The position numbers were made by a program, and so were the translations under genes. From contig NZ_AP022563.1 of NCBI RefSeq assembly GCF_010726645.1, positions 1 to 64,000 on the forward strand: a stretch of DNA of 64,000 nucleotides. Reading direction: 5' to 3'. This document shows positions 25,911 to 33,978 of the stretch, piece after piece (the stretch's first letter is position 1; each line of letters starts with the position of its first letter). The notes below the pieces were generated by a model that had not been told where the DNA came from, ran no database searches, and saw only the letters and a program-made list of their open reading frames with translations. Source of the stretch: Mycolicibacterium duvalii (GTDB taxonomy: Bacteria > Actinomycetota > Actinomycetes > Mycobacteriales > Mycobacteriaceae).

Positions 25911-26036
25911 CCGGGCATCTGCCGCCCCGCAAAGCCGACCAAGATCGACAACCTGCCGGAAAGCGCTGCGTGCCGCGCGGGCTCGGGTAGTGTAAGCACG
26001 CTTGTTTCGGGCTGAGACTTTCTCGGGAAGGTGTCC

Positions 26037-26495
26037 ATGACCGATCGACGGCCACCGCCGGGTGGCTACTCGGCGAATGCGGTTGTGACGCTGCCGAAGG
26101 AGTCGTACACGCCGTGGGTGACACGGGTGCTGGCCCAGGTGATCGACATGGTGCCCGTGGTGATCGCGTTCGGTATCGCCTGGGGTGTCCAGGGCGGCAC
26201 CGGCAGCCAGGTGGCCCCCATGGTGGCGATGCTGGCAGTGCTCGGTTACGCGGTGTGGAACTTCGGTTACCGCCAGGGCACCACCGGTTCCAGCCTGGGC
26301 AAGTCGATCGCCCGGTTTCGGGTGCTCAGTGAAAAGACTTCGCAGCCGATCGGTTTCGGGCTGTCGATACTGCGCCAACTGGCCCACGTCATCGACGGGG
26401 CGATCTGCTACGTCGGCTATCTGTTTCCGCTGTGGGATACCAAGCGCCAGACGATCGCCGACAAGATAATGACGACGGTCTGCGTACCGCAGTAG
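26037..26495 (+). CDS. RDD-family membrane protein, short paralogue of Pra
   Basis: 152 residues from ATG 26037, preferred over a GTG two codons earlier because GGGAAGG lies at the right distance. One RDD domain with three membrane segments: YTPWVTRVLAQVIDMVPVVI, VAPMVAMLAVLGYAVWNFGYRQG, and GLSILRQLAHVIDGAICYVGYLF, ending with the conserved DKIM. The RDD domain is nearly identical in layout to that of the next gene, showing tandem duplication; the proline-rich N-terminus is missing here. Function of RDD proteins is unclear, some act as sodium/proton antiporters. Confidence 0.85.
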   Translation: MTDRRPPPGGYSANAVVTLPKESYTPWVTRVLAQVIDMVPVVIAFGIAWGVQGGTGSQVAPMVAMLAVLGYAVWNFGYRQGTTGSSLGKSIARFRVLSEKTSQPIGFGLSILRQLAHVIDGAICYVGYLFPLWDTKRQTIADKIMTTVCVPQ

Positions 26496-26521
26496 ACATC
26501 CGACACGACACAGGAGCGACC

Positions 26522-27253
26522 ATGACAGACAACCCAGCAGGGCCGGGCGGCACGCCGCAGGGCGGGTACCAGCCTCCCGGGAACTACCCACCGCCGCCTC
26601 CGGGGTCGCAGCCCACGCCGCAGGGCGGCTATGCGCCCCCGCCGCCTCCCGGCGGCTATCCGCCACCGCCGCAGGGGAATTACCCCCCGCCGGGGGCGTA
26701 CCCGCAGGCGCAGTACGGGGGCGGCTTTCCAGGGCAGGTCACGGAACTGCCGAAGGAGGCCTACACCCCGTGGCACCACCGTGTCGGCGCCTGGTTCATC
26801 GACAACATCCCGGTGTTCATCATCGCCGGTATCACGCAGGGCATCGCGGTCGGAACCGGCGACAACAACTGCGTCACCTACAACGGCGGGGTGGAGTGCA
26901 CCTCGCAGTACTCGGCGATCGGGACCACCATCTCGCTGCTCGGTTCGCTGCTGACACTGGCGTATGTCATCTGGAACTACGGCTACCGGCAGGGCACCAC
27001 CGGCTCGAGCATCGGCAAGTCTGTGCTCAAGTTCAAGGTCGTCAGCGAAAAGACTTGGCAGCCCATCGGTTTCGGTCTGTCGATCGTCCGCCAGCTGGCG
27101 CACATCGTCGACACCATCATCTGCTACATCGGTTACCTGTTCCCGCTGTGGGACCGGAAGCGTCAGACGCTGGCCGACAAGATCATGAGCACCGTCTGCG
27201 TCCCGCTCAACCCGCAGCCGCTGCCGCCCGGCCCGCCGCCGCAGCAGTACTGA
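26522..27253 (+). CDS. pra: Proline-rich antigen homologue Pra, RDD family
   Basis: 243 residues. ATG 26522 has AGGAGCG upstream. Residues 1-75 are a cytoplasmic or exposed Pro/Gly/Tyr/Gln-rich tract with repeated PPPPGGY-like units; residues 80-225 are an RDD domain (YTPWHHRVGAWFIDNIPVFI, WNYGYRQGTTGSS, CYIGYLFPLWDRKRQ). The C-terminus is again proline-rich. The homologue in M. leprae is an immunodominant antigen. A luminal loop between the first two membrane segments contains two Cys (NNCVTYNGGVECTS), which may form a disulfide. Confidence 0.9.
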   Translation: MTDNPAGPGGTPQGGYQPPGNYPPPPPGSQPTPQGGYAPPPPPGGYPPPPQGNYPPPGAYPQAQYGGGFPGQVTELPKEAYTPWHHRVGAWFIDNIPVFIIAGITQGIAVGTGDNNCVTYNGGVECTSQYSAIGTTISLLGSLLTLAYVIWNYGYRQGTTGSSIGKSVLKFKVVSEKTWQPIGFGLSIVRQLAHIVDTIICYIGYLFPLWDRKRQTLADKIMSTVCVPLNPQPLPPGPPPQQY

Positions 27254-27266
27254 GGACCCCCAGGCT

Positions 27267-28448
27267 TCATCGGAAGGCGCTGACGCCGGTCAGTGCCTCT
27301 CCGATGACCAATTGGTGCACCTCCGAGGTGCCTTCGTAGGTCAGCACCGACTCCAGGTTGTTGGCATGACGCATCACCGGATATTCCAGCGTGATGCCGT
27401 TGGCGCCCAACAGAGTTCGGCACTGTCGGGCGATCTCGAGTGCCTCGCGGACATTGTTGAGCTTGCCGACGCTGACCTGCTCGGGGCGGATGCGGCCGTC
27501 GTCCTTCAACCGGCCCAGGTGGAGCGCCAGCAGCTGGGCCTTGCTCAACTCGACGGCCATGTCGGCGATCTTGGCCTGGGTCAACTGGTAGCCGGCCAGC
27601 GGCTTGTCGAACACGTCGCGGCTGCGCACGTACTCGATCGTCGCCTCCAGGCAGTCCCGGGCGGCGCCGACGGCGCCGAACACGATCCCGAACCGGGCCT
27701 CCGACAGGCAACTCAACGGGCCCTTCAACCCCTCGGCGCCGGGCAGCCGGACGTCTTCGGGCACCCGCACGTCGTCGAGGCTGAATTCGGCGGTGACCGA
27801 GGCGCGCAACGACAGCTTGTGCGTCATCTCCCGGGCGCTGAATCCCGGTGTCGAGGTCGGCACCGCGAAACCGAGCACGTGCCCGCCCGGCTCGCGCGCC
27901 CAGACGATCGCGACGTCGGCGACCGAGGCGTTGGTGATCCACATCTTCGATCCGTTGAGGATCCAGTCCGACCCGTCCCGGCGCGCGGTGGTGCGCATGC
28001 CGCCCGGGTTGGAGCCGAAATCGGGCTCGGTGAGTCCGAAGCAGCCGATCAGCTCCCCGGCGGCCATCCCCGGCAGCCATTGCTCGCGCTGCTCCTCGCT
28101 GCCCCAGCGGTGGATGGCGTACATCGCCAGCGAACCCTGCACCGAGACCAGGCTGCGCAGGCCACTGTCGATGGCCTCGAACTCCTGGCACACCAGGCCG
28201 TATGCGGTGGCGCTGGAGCCGCCGCAGCCGTAGCCGGTCAGGTGCATGCCGAGCAGGCCGAGCTTGCCGATCTCGACGGCGAGTTCGCGCACCGGCACCC
28301 GACCGGTCTCGAACCACTCGGCGACGTGCGGGCGCAGTCGCTGTTCGCCGAACTGGCGCACCATGGCGCGCAGGTCGCGGTCCTCGGCGCGCAACAGCGC
28401 GTCGAGGTCGAGCAGGCTTTCGATCGGGGTGCTCCCAGCGGTGGACAT
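27267..28448 (-). CDS. Acyl-CoA dehydrogenase, glutaryl-CoA dehydrogenase-like
   Basis: 393 residues; ATG 28448 chosen over a TTG two codons earlier. FAD and substrate motifs of the family are present: CFGLTEPDFGSNPGGM, WITNASVADVAIVWA, and the catalytic Glu near the C-terminus in LTYEGTSEVHQLVIG, the position and context of glutaryl-CoA dehydrogenases. These oxidise and decarboxylate glutaryl-CoA from lysine and tryptophan breakdown. The gene sits between pra and metB, which are adjacent in M. tuberculosis, so it is an insertion relative to that genome. It is divergent from metB with only 32 bases between starts. Confidence 0.85.
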   Translation of the reverse strand: MSTAGSTPIESLLDLDALLRAEDRDLRAMVRQFGEQRLRPHVAEWFETGRVPVRELAVEIGKLGLLGMHLTGYGCGGSSATAYGLVCQEFEAIDSGLRSLVSVQGSLAMYAIHRWGSEEQREQWLPGMAAGELIGCFGLTEPDFGSNPGGMRTTARRDGSDWILNGSKMWITNASVADVAIVWAREPGGHVLGFAVPTSTPGFSAREMTHKLSLRASVTAEFSLDDVRVPEDVRLPGAEGLKGPLSCLSEARFGIVFGAVGAARDCLEATIEYVRSRDVFDKPLAGYQLTQAKIADMAVELSKAQLLALHLGRLKDDGRIRPEQVSVGKLNNVREALEIARQCRTLLGANGITLEYPVMRHANNLESVLTYEGTSEVHQLVIGEALTGVSAFR

Positions 28449-28480
28449 GACCAAGTTCTACACCGCTACCCTGGGCAGCC

Positions 28481-29662
28481 ATGGGCGAGCAGCGCAGCGC
28501 AACCGATCATTACCGGAGCTACGGTTTCGCGACCAAGGCCATTCACGCCGGTTATCGGCCTGATCCGGCCACCGGGGTGGTCAACCCGCCGATCTATGCC
28601 AGCTCGACGTTCGCCCAGGACGGCGTGGGCGGTCTGCGCGGGGGCTACGAGTATGCGCGTACCGGCAATCCCACCCGCTCGGCGCTGGAAACGGCACTGG
28701 CCGCCGTCGAGCAGGCCTCCTACGGGCGGGCCTTCAGCTCCGGGATGGGGGCCACCGACTGCGCGCTGCGGGCGGTGCTGCGCCCCGGCGACCACCTGGT
28801 CATCCCCGACGACGCCTACGGCGGCACCTTCCGGCTGATCGACAAGGTGTTCGCGCTCTGGGACATCAGCTACACCGCCGTGGCGCTGTCCGACCTGGAC
28901 GCTGTCCGGGCCGCCATCACCGACCGCACCAAGCTGATCTGGGTCGAGACCCCGACCAACCCGCTGCTGTCCATCGCCGACATCGGCGGGATCGCCGCGC
29001 TCGCCGCCGAATCGCAGGTCAAGGTTCTGGTCGACAACACCTTCGCCTCCCCGGCGCTGCAGCAGCCGTTGGCGCTGGGCGCCGACATCGTGCTGCACTC
29101 GACCACCAAGTACATCGGCGGGCACTCCGATGTGGTCGGCGGGGCCCTGCTGACCAACGACGAGGCCCTCGACGATGCGTTCGCGTTCCTGCAGAACGGC
29201 GCCGGCGCGGTTCCGGGCCCGTTCGACGCGTACCTGACCATCCGCGGCCTCAAGACGCTGTCACTGCGGATGCAGCGCCACAGCGAGAACGCCGCGGCGA
29301 TCGCGGAGTTCCTCGACGGGCACCCGGCGGTGTCCACCGTGCTCTATCCGGGCCTGCCCGGCCATCCCAACCACAGTGTCGCCGCAGCGCAGATGAGCGG
29401 CTTCGGCGGCATGGTGTCGGTGCGACTGGCGGGCGGCCCGCAGGCGGCGCGGGACTTCTGCGCGCGCACCGAGTTGTTCATCCTGGCCGAGTCGCTGGGC
29501 GGGGTGGAGTCGCTGATCGAGTATCCCGGCGCGATGACGCACGCGTCCACGGCGGGATCGCAGCTCGAGGTGCCCGACGATCTGGTGCGCCTGTCGGTCG
29601 GGATCGAAGACGTCGCCGATCTGCTCGGCGACGTCGAGCAGGCACTGGGCTCGCTCGGTTAA
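28481..29662 (+). CDS. metB: Cystathionine gamma-synthase
   Basis: 393 residues of the Cys/Met metabolism PLP family. The Schiff-base Lys is in HSTTKYIGGHSDVVGG near residue 209; EYARTGNPTR and the C-terminal SLGGVESLIEYPGAMTH are typical. It makes cystathionine from O-acylhomoserine and cysteine for methionine synthesis. Some family members also have lyase activity, and a cbs gene lies upstream, so forward and reverse transsulfuration may meet here. Its last four bases overlap the end of the convergent GOLPH3-like gene. Confidence 0.93.
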   Translation: MGEQRSATDHYRSYGFATKAIHAGYRPDPATGVVNPPIYASSTFAQDGVGGLRGGYEYARTGNPTRSALETALAAVEQASYGRAFSSGMGATDCALRAVLRPGDHLVIPDDAYGGTFRLIDKVFALWDISYTAVALSDLDAVRAAITDRTKLIWVETPTNPLLSIADIGGIAALAAESQVKVLVDNTFASPALQQPLALGADIVLHSTTKYIGGHSDVVGGALLTNDEALDDAFAFLQNGAGAVPGPFDAYLTIRGLKTLSLRMQRHSENAAAIAEFLDGHPAVSTVLYPGLPGHPNHSVAAAQMSGFGGMVSVRLAGGPQAARDFCARTELFILAESLGGVESLIEYPGAMTHASTAGSQLEVPDDLVRLSVGIEDVADLLGDVEQALGSLG

Positions 29663-30324
29663 CCCAGCCCGGTCAGGGCCTGGCGCACCGTGGCCGCGGT
29701 GACCGCCAGGTTCACCTCCGCCAGACCCGACGGTGCCTCGTCGACCCAGCTGCCGGCGGCGATCTCACCGGCGCGCGCGTGGACCCAGCGCCAGCCGCGG
29801 TCGTTGAGGCTCAGCAGCGCGCCGAGCCCGTCGACCGCGTGCAGGACGGTGACGATCGCCGCGGTGACCGGAGACGGGGGCTCACGTTCGAACAGCGCGG
29901 CCAAAAGCGCCGTACGGGCCGCGCCGGTCCGGTTCCGGTCGGTCGGCGGGAACGCGAAGTCGCGCCGAAAACGCCTGTCCGGCAGGGCGATCCGGTTGAT
30001 CCGCCCCGCGGACTCCAGGTGGGCGACCAGTCGCTCTTCGGTGTGCCGGCTCAGCTTCTTGATCGCCGAGGCAGCCCGCGTCGGTCGGGCACGGAGCAAG
30101 TCCAGTGCGGGTGCGGCCACCGGATGCACCGGCCCGGGCGCATCCAGCGCGACGAGGGTGCCCGCGGGCGCCGGATCACCCGCGGTGGCGGGACGAATCC
30201 GGCATCCGTGGGCCAAATCGAGCAGCACCGCGGCCGCGACCACGTGGTGGCGGCGCGGCCGGTCCAGCGCCGGCTGCGCCGAGGCGTTGTCGAGCAGCAG
30301 CAGGAACAGGTCCTCGGCGATCAA
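29659..30324 (-). CDS. GOLPH3/VPS74-like (GPP34) protein
   Basis: 221 residues. The N-terminus IAEDLFLLLLDNASAQPALD and the spaced Leu/Ala-rich helices (VVAAAVLLDLAHGCRI, VTAAIVTVLHAVDGLGALL) match the GPP34 fold, which in eukaryotes binds phosphatidylinositol-4-phosphate at the Golgi. Actinobacteria carry many copies with no settled role; lipid or membrane binding is inferred. The only good start is TTG 30324, seven bases after the greA stop, with no ribosome site of its own, so translation is probably coupled to greA. Confidence 0.75.
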   Translation of the reverse strand: MIAEDLFLLLLDNASAQPALDRPRRHHVVAAAVLLDLAHGCRIRPATAGDPAPAGTLVALDAPGPVHPVAAPALDLLRARPTRAASAIKKLSRHTEERLVAHLESAGRINRIALPDRRFRRDFAFPPTDRNRTGAARTALLAALFEREPPSPVTAAIVTVLHAVDGLGALLSLNDRGWRWVHARAGEIAAGSWVDEAPSGLAEVNLAVTAATVRQALTGLG

Positions 30325-30331
30325 CCAGCGA

Positions 30332-30826
30332 TCAACCGTGGTAGGGCTCAGCGCTGACGAGCGTGACCTTGATGGTGCTGCCGCTGGGCACGGTGTACTC
30401 GCGGGTCTCGCCGACCTTCGCGTCGATGAGGGCCTCGCCCAGCGGCGACTTCGGCGAGTAGACCTCGAGCTTGCCGTCGCTGACGCCCTCCTGGCGGGTG
30501 GCGATCAGGAACGTCTCGGTGTCGTTCTTGTCGTCGTCGTAGTAGACGGTGACCACCGAACCGGGCAGCGCCACGCCGGACTGCGTGGGCGCCTCGCCGA
30601 CCTTGGCATTGTTGAGCAGTTCCTGCAGCTGCCGGATGCGGGCCTCCTGCTGTCCCTGCTCTTCGCGGGCCGCGTGGTATCCGCCGTTCTCGCGCAGGTC
30701 GCCTTCCTCGCGGCGGTCGTTGATCTCGGCGGCGATCACCGGCCGGTTGGCGATCAACTGGTCCAACTCCGCCTTGAGCCGGTCGTAGGCCTCTTCGGTG
30801 AGCCAGGTGACCTGGGTGTCGGTCAT
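30332..30826 (-). CDS. greA: Transcription elongation factor GreA
   Basis: 164 residues. An N-terminal coiled coil (about 10-80: [31 protein letters not shown]) with the acidic tip residues DLREN that enter the RNA polymerase channel, then an FKBP-like C-terminal domain ([14 protein letters not shown]). It rescues backtracked polymerase by stimulating transcript cleavage. ATG 30826 has AGGAGCG upstream. It leads a message that also carries the GOLPH3-like gene. Its leader contains the inverted repeat at 30956. Confidence 0.96.
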   Translation of the reverse strand: MTDTQVTWLTEEAYDRLKAELDQLIANRPVIAAEINDRREEGDLRENGGYHAAREEQGQQEARIRQLQELLNNAKVGEAPTQSGVALPGSVVTVYYDDDKNDTETFLIATRQEGVSDGKLEVYSPKSPLGEALIDAKVGETREYTVPSGSTIKVTLVSAEPYHG

Positions 30827-30955
30827 GTCGTCGCGCTCCTGTCGTTGTTGCTTCCGCGCTGGTGTGCGTAAGAAGATTCCCCGGACACGGCGCCGGGCCT
30901 GTGCTGCGTGTATCGCTGCGATCAGGCGCGCTGGTCTCGGCGCCCAAATGCAGCA

Positions 30956-30983
30956 ATACACGGCCCCAGCTGGAACCGTGTAT
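30956..30983. promoter_or_regulatory. Inverted repeat in the greA upstream region
   Basis: ATACACGG and CCGTGTAT pair perfectly across 12 bases that themselves contain the palindrome CCAGCTGG. It lies 130 bases before the greA start, on the strand read toward greA. CGTGTATCG also recurs as a direct repeat at 30908 and 30978. Operator or leader hairpin; nothing identifies the factor. Confidence 0.35.
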
Positions 30984-31054
30984 CGATCCATGGTAGCACC
31001 GCCGGGATACCCGGAATTCGGAATTTCGCTGTCTGCCGTTGGTTGCGCGGTGGG

Positions 31055-31492
31055 TCAGTCGCTGGTTTCGAGGTAGGCGGGAACGTCGGTGCCGCATCCG
31101 TAGACGTCGCCGACCACCGGAGGTTTGCTCGTCTTCACAACGGCGGTGACCTGCACCGTCGACTCGTTCGACGGGGCAATGAGGACTTCGCGTCGGCCCA
31201 CCTCGTCGCCGTCGTAGGCGCGTCCCCGCACGATGCACACCACGGGCTGGGCAGGGTCTTCGCGGGTGACGCTGAGAGTGACTTCGACGGTCGCGTCGTC
31301 GAGGACGCGGTAACCGCCGATCTCGCCTTCGACCTCGGCGGTACCGAGGCGGCTGTACGCGATCGCGGCGATCGCCACGCCGGCGACCAGCACCAGAGCC
31401 GTCAACAGGACGACGATCAGGCGGCGCCTGCCGGGGCTCAGCCGCTGCCGTCCGTAGCGGGCGGCGGGACGTTCGATCATCTCGTTTTGCAT
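31055..31492 (-). CDS. DUF4307 membrane protein (Rv1081c type)
   Basis: 145 residues. A cytoplasmic basic N-terminus, one membrane segment ([23 protein letters not shown]) and an extracytoplasmic domain ([20 protein letters not shown], a second Cys in DVYGCGTDV) probably disulfide-bonded and beta-rich. Function unknown. It is always found beside mca in mycobacteria, here divergently, which suggests a link to thiol biology but proves nothing. Between it and greA about 230 bases hold only the greA leader. Confidence 0.82.
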   Translation of the reverse strand: MQNEMIERPAARYGRQRLSPGRRRLIVVLLTALVLVAGVAIAAIAYSRLGTAEVEGEIGGYRVLDDATVEVTLSVTREDPAQPVVCIVRGRAYDGDEVGRREVLIAPSNESTVQVTAVVKTSKPPVVGDVYGCGTDVPAYLETSD

Positions 31493-31597
31493 GCCCGTCG
31501 GTCGGATAGGTCTACTAGGACTGGAACTATAAGGCCATCGCAGTGGTTGAACCGTTGCGTGAGTGCCCGTGCGAGTGAGCAGCTAAGAGGGAACAGG

Positions 31598-32470
31598 TTG
31601 AGCGAACTGCGGTTGATGGCCGTGCACGCCCATCCGGACGACGAGTCCAGCAAGGGTGCGGCCACGATGGCGCGCTACGTCGACGAGGGCGTGCGCGTCC
31701 TTGTGGTGACGCTGACAGGTGGCGAGCGTGGCGACATCCTGAACCCCGCCATGGACCTCCCGGAGGTCCACGGCCGGATGACCGAGATCCGTCGCGACGA
31801 GATGGCCAAGGCAGCCCGGATCCTCGGCGTCGAGCACCACTGGCTCGGCTTCGTCGACTCCGGCCTGCCCGAGGGCGACCCGCCGCCTCCGCTGCCGGAC
31901 GGATGCTTCGCACTCGAGCCCCTCGAGGTTCCGACCGAAGCGCTGGTGCGGGTCGTCCGCGATTTCAAGCCGCACGTCATGACCACCTACGACGAGAACG
32001 GCGGGTACCCGCACCCCGACCACATCCGCTGCCATCAAGTCTCGGTCGCGGCCTACGAGGCAGCCGGCGACCACCGCCTGTATCCGGACGCCGGGGAGCC
32101 GTGGAGTGTGGCCAAGCTCTACTACAACCACGGTTTCCTGCGGCAGCGCATGCAGGTCCTGCAGGACGAGTTCGCCAAGCACGGTCAGGAAGGGCCGTTC
32201 GCCAGGTGGTTGGCGAGCTGGGACCCCGACGAGGACGTGCTGGGCAAGCGGGTGACGACGCGCATCGAGTGCGCGAAGTATTTTGCGGTGCGTGACGAGG
32301 CGCTGTTGGCCCACGCCACCCAGATCGACCCCAAGAGCTTCTTCTTCACCACGCCGATGGACTGGCAGCAACGCCTCTGGCCGACCGAGGAGTTCGAGTT
32401 GGCGCGCTCGCGGGTTCCGGTGCGGCTGCCCGAGACCGATCTGTTCGCCGGAATCGAGGGACGCGAATGA
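31598..32470 (+). CDS. mca: Mycothiol S-conjugate amidase
   Basis: 290 residues from TTG 31598, supported by GAGGGAA upstream and the family N-terminus [20 protein letters not shown]. The zinc site of the MshB/Mca (LmbE) family is complete: His 12 and Asp 15 in AHPDDE, and the third ligand in [12 protein letters not shown]. Mca cleaves mycothiol conjugates, releasing mercapturic acids for export, and so clears electrophiles and some antibiotics. The next gene starts inside its stop (ATGA). Confidence 0.96.
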   Translation: MSELRLMAVHAHPDDESSKGAATMARYVDEGVRVLVVTLTGGERGDILNPAMDLPEVHGRMTEIRRDEMAKAARILGVEHHWLGFVDSGLPEGDPPPPLPDGCFALEPLEVPTEALVRVVRDFKPHVMTTYDENGGYPHPDHIRCHQVSVAAYEAAGDHRLYPDAGEPWSVAKLYYNHGFLRQRMQVLQDEFAKHGQEGPFARWLASWDPDEDVLGKRVTTRIECAKYFAVRDEALLAHATQIDPKSFFFTTPMDWQQRLWPTEEFELARSRVPVRLPETDLFAGIEGRE

Positions 32471-32724
32471 CCGACGTGTTGACCACCGGCCTGGAGTTCG
32501 TCACCGTGGTGCTGGCCCAGGACGAGCCGCGCCAGACCGGACCGGAGTTCGGCAAGGCCAGCCCGTTCGGGTTGATCGTATTGGTGCTGCTGCTGATCGC
32601 CACGTTCGCGCTGGTGTGGTCGATGAACCGACACCTGCGCAAACTGCCCAAATCGTTCGACACCGACACCGACACCGATGACGGCGGCTCCGCGGCCGGC
32701 GCCGGCAAGCGCGACCCGGACTGA
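32467..32724 (+). CDS. Small single-pass membrane protein (Rv1083 type)
   Basis: 85 residues overlapping mca by four bases. An extracytoplasmic N-terminus with APVL-like acidic residues ([12 protein letters not shown]), one membrane segment ([20 protein letters not shown]), and a cytoplasmic tail ([16 protein letters not shown]) ending in Gly/Asp-rich residues. Conserved downstream of mca in mycobacteria. The translational overlap suggests function with Mca, perhaps at the membrane, but no motif identifies it. Confidence 0.8.
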   Translation: MTDVLTTGLEFVTVVLAQDEPRQTGPEFGKASPFGLIVLVLLLIATFALVWSMNRHLRKLPKSFDTDTDTDDGGSAAGAGKRDPD

Positions 32725-32764
32725 TCCCGTGTCGGGCCGCGGGGGGTTGTGTAGCCTGCCGCAC

Positions 32765-33130
32765 ATGAGCTTTGAGCCCGACGCCCTCGAGAAACTCGTC
32801 ACGCGCTACCTCGACACCGTCGCCACCGGCACCGCCGACGACGTCGCCGCGCTCTACGCCGAGGACGCCACGCTCGAGGACCCGGTCGGCGGTGGCGAGG
32901 TGCACATCGGCCGTCAGGCCATCGCGGGGTTCTACAAGAACGCCGAAGGCGCCGAGCTCAAGACCGAGCTGCTGTCGTTCCGCGCCGGCGGTCACGAGGC
33001 CGCGTTCGTCTTCGCGATCACCGTCGGCACGATGCGCATCGAGCCGATCGAGGTGATGACCTTCAACGCCGACGGGCAGATCACCTCGATGAAGGCCTAC
33101 TGGGGCCCGCAGAACATCACCCAGCTGTAG
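32765..33130 (+). CDS. Ketosteroid-isomerase-like protein (NTF2 fold)
   Basis: 121 residues, ATG 32765. Alignment by eye to bacterial delta5-3-ketosteroid isomerase is good over the full length: VTRYLDTVATG (Tyr 15, catalytic), ATLEDPVGGGE (Asp 39, the proton-shuttling base), EAAFVFAITV, and EPIEVMTFN where the isomerase has Asp 99. Here that residue is Glu 96. The third position normally hydrogen-bonds the steroid oxyanion, so activity may be retained or altered. A steroid link is plausible, as a 3-beta-hydroxysteroid dehydrogenase lies elsewhere in the window. The homologue of Rv1084 expected here is missing. Confidence 0.7.
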   Translation: MSFEPDALEKLVTRYLDTVATGTADDVAALYAEDATLEDPVGGGEVHIGRQAIAGFYKNAEGAELKTELLSFRAGGHEAAFVFAITVGTMRIEPIEVMTFNADGQITSMKAYWGPQNITQL

Positions 33131-33183
33131 CGATTTGGGCGTGATTATCGACGCTGGGCGACGACAAACACGCCGAAATCGCT
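33129..33183. repeat. 55-base intergenic palindrome, copy 1
   Basis: The arms AGCGATTTGGGCGTG and its near-complement ACACGCCGAAATCGCT flank a centre containing GCTGGGCGACGACAA. It lies between convergent genes. It begins at the TAG stop of the isomerase-like gene and ends in the TAG stop of hlyIII. The second copy is at 44690. It can fold in RNA of either strand and may act as a two-way terminator; one or both arms could also be a protein site. Confidence 0.8.
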
Positions 33184-33922
33184 AGAAGACGGCGAACCAC
33201 ATCGCGATGTAGTGGCAGATCGCCGCGACTGCGGTGCAGGCGTGGAAGAACTCGTGGTGGCCGAACGTCGAGGGCCACGGGTTCGGCCACTTCAACGCGT
33301 AGAGCACGCCGCCGATGCTGTAGAGCACGCCACCGACGATCAGCAGCACGACCGCGGCCACGCCGGCGCCGTGGGTGATCGGTCCGATGAACCAGACCGC
33401 GACCCAGCCCAGCAGGATGTAGAGCGGCACCCCGAGCCAGCGCGGCGACGACGGCCACAGCATCTTCAGCGCGACGCCGGCCAGGGCACCGCCCCAGACG
33501 ATCCAGAACAGCGTCATACCGTTGCGCTCCGGAAGCGCCAGCAGCGCGAACGGCGTGTAGCTGCCCGCGATGAACACGAAGATCATCGAGTGATCGGCGC
33601 GCTTCATCCATTTGCGCGCGGTGACCGACGTCCAGTTCACGCGGTGGTAGACGCCGCTGACGGCGAACATCGCCACGATCGTCAGGGTGTAGATCAACGT
33701 CGCGATGCCGGCCCGGGTGGACTCCATCGCCCACGACACAGCGACCAGCGCGGCGCCGGCGATCACCGCGATGATCGCCGAGTACACGTGAATCCAGCCG
33801 CGCAATCGCGGTTTGCCGAGGAACTGGGCCACCCCGCCGGCGACGGCCTCGGGGAGGTCCTCCGGTTCCCAGGGCTCCCGCGGCGAGTCGGCGGTGTACC
33901 ACGGTTCGAGGGATGTCGGCAT
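33182..33922 (-). CDS. Hemolysin III / PAQR family membrane protein (Rv1085c type)
   Basis: 246 residues. ATG 33922 is chosen for the GGAGGTGAT ribosome site directly upstream; an earlier in-frame TTG would add 13 residues. Seven membrane segments with the family's metal-binding hints: [11 protein letters not shown] in the first block and [18 protein letters not shown] near the C-terminus. Members are progestin-receptor-like; bacterial ones were first described as pore-forming hemolysins but are probably lipid hydrolases. The stop codon lies in the repeated palindrome. Confidence 0.9.
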   Translation of the reverse strand: MPTSLEPWYTADSPREPWEPEDLPEAVAGGVAQFLGKPRLRGWIHVYSAIIAVIAGAALVAVSWAMESTRAGIATLIYTLTIVAMFAVSGVYHRVNWTSVTARKWMKRADHSMIFVFIAGSYTPFALLALPERNGMTLFWIVWGGALAGVALKMLWPSSPRWLGVPLYILLGWVAVWFIGPITHGAGVAAVVLLIVGGVLYSIGGVLYALKWPNPWPSTFGHHEFFHACTAVAAICHYIAMWFAVF

Positions 33923-33978
33923 ATCACCTCCGCTGAGTGGCTTTGGGGCATCCGGAGCCAACAGTAGTCTGGACGATC

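Noticed and set aside
24390..26666. 758-codon minus-strand open frame antisense to cbs and the RDD gene
   Set aside because: Mirror frame of certain plus-strand genes; no protein-family signal.
26560..26710. Tandem DNA repeat in the 5' part of pra
   Set aside because: The repetition follows from Pro/Gly codons of the known proline-rich arm, not from a DNA repeat with exact period.
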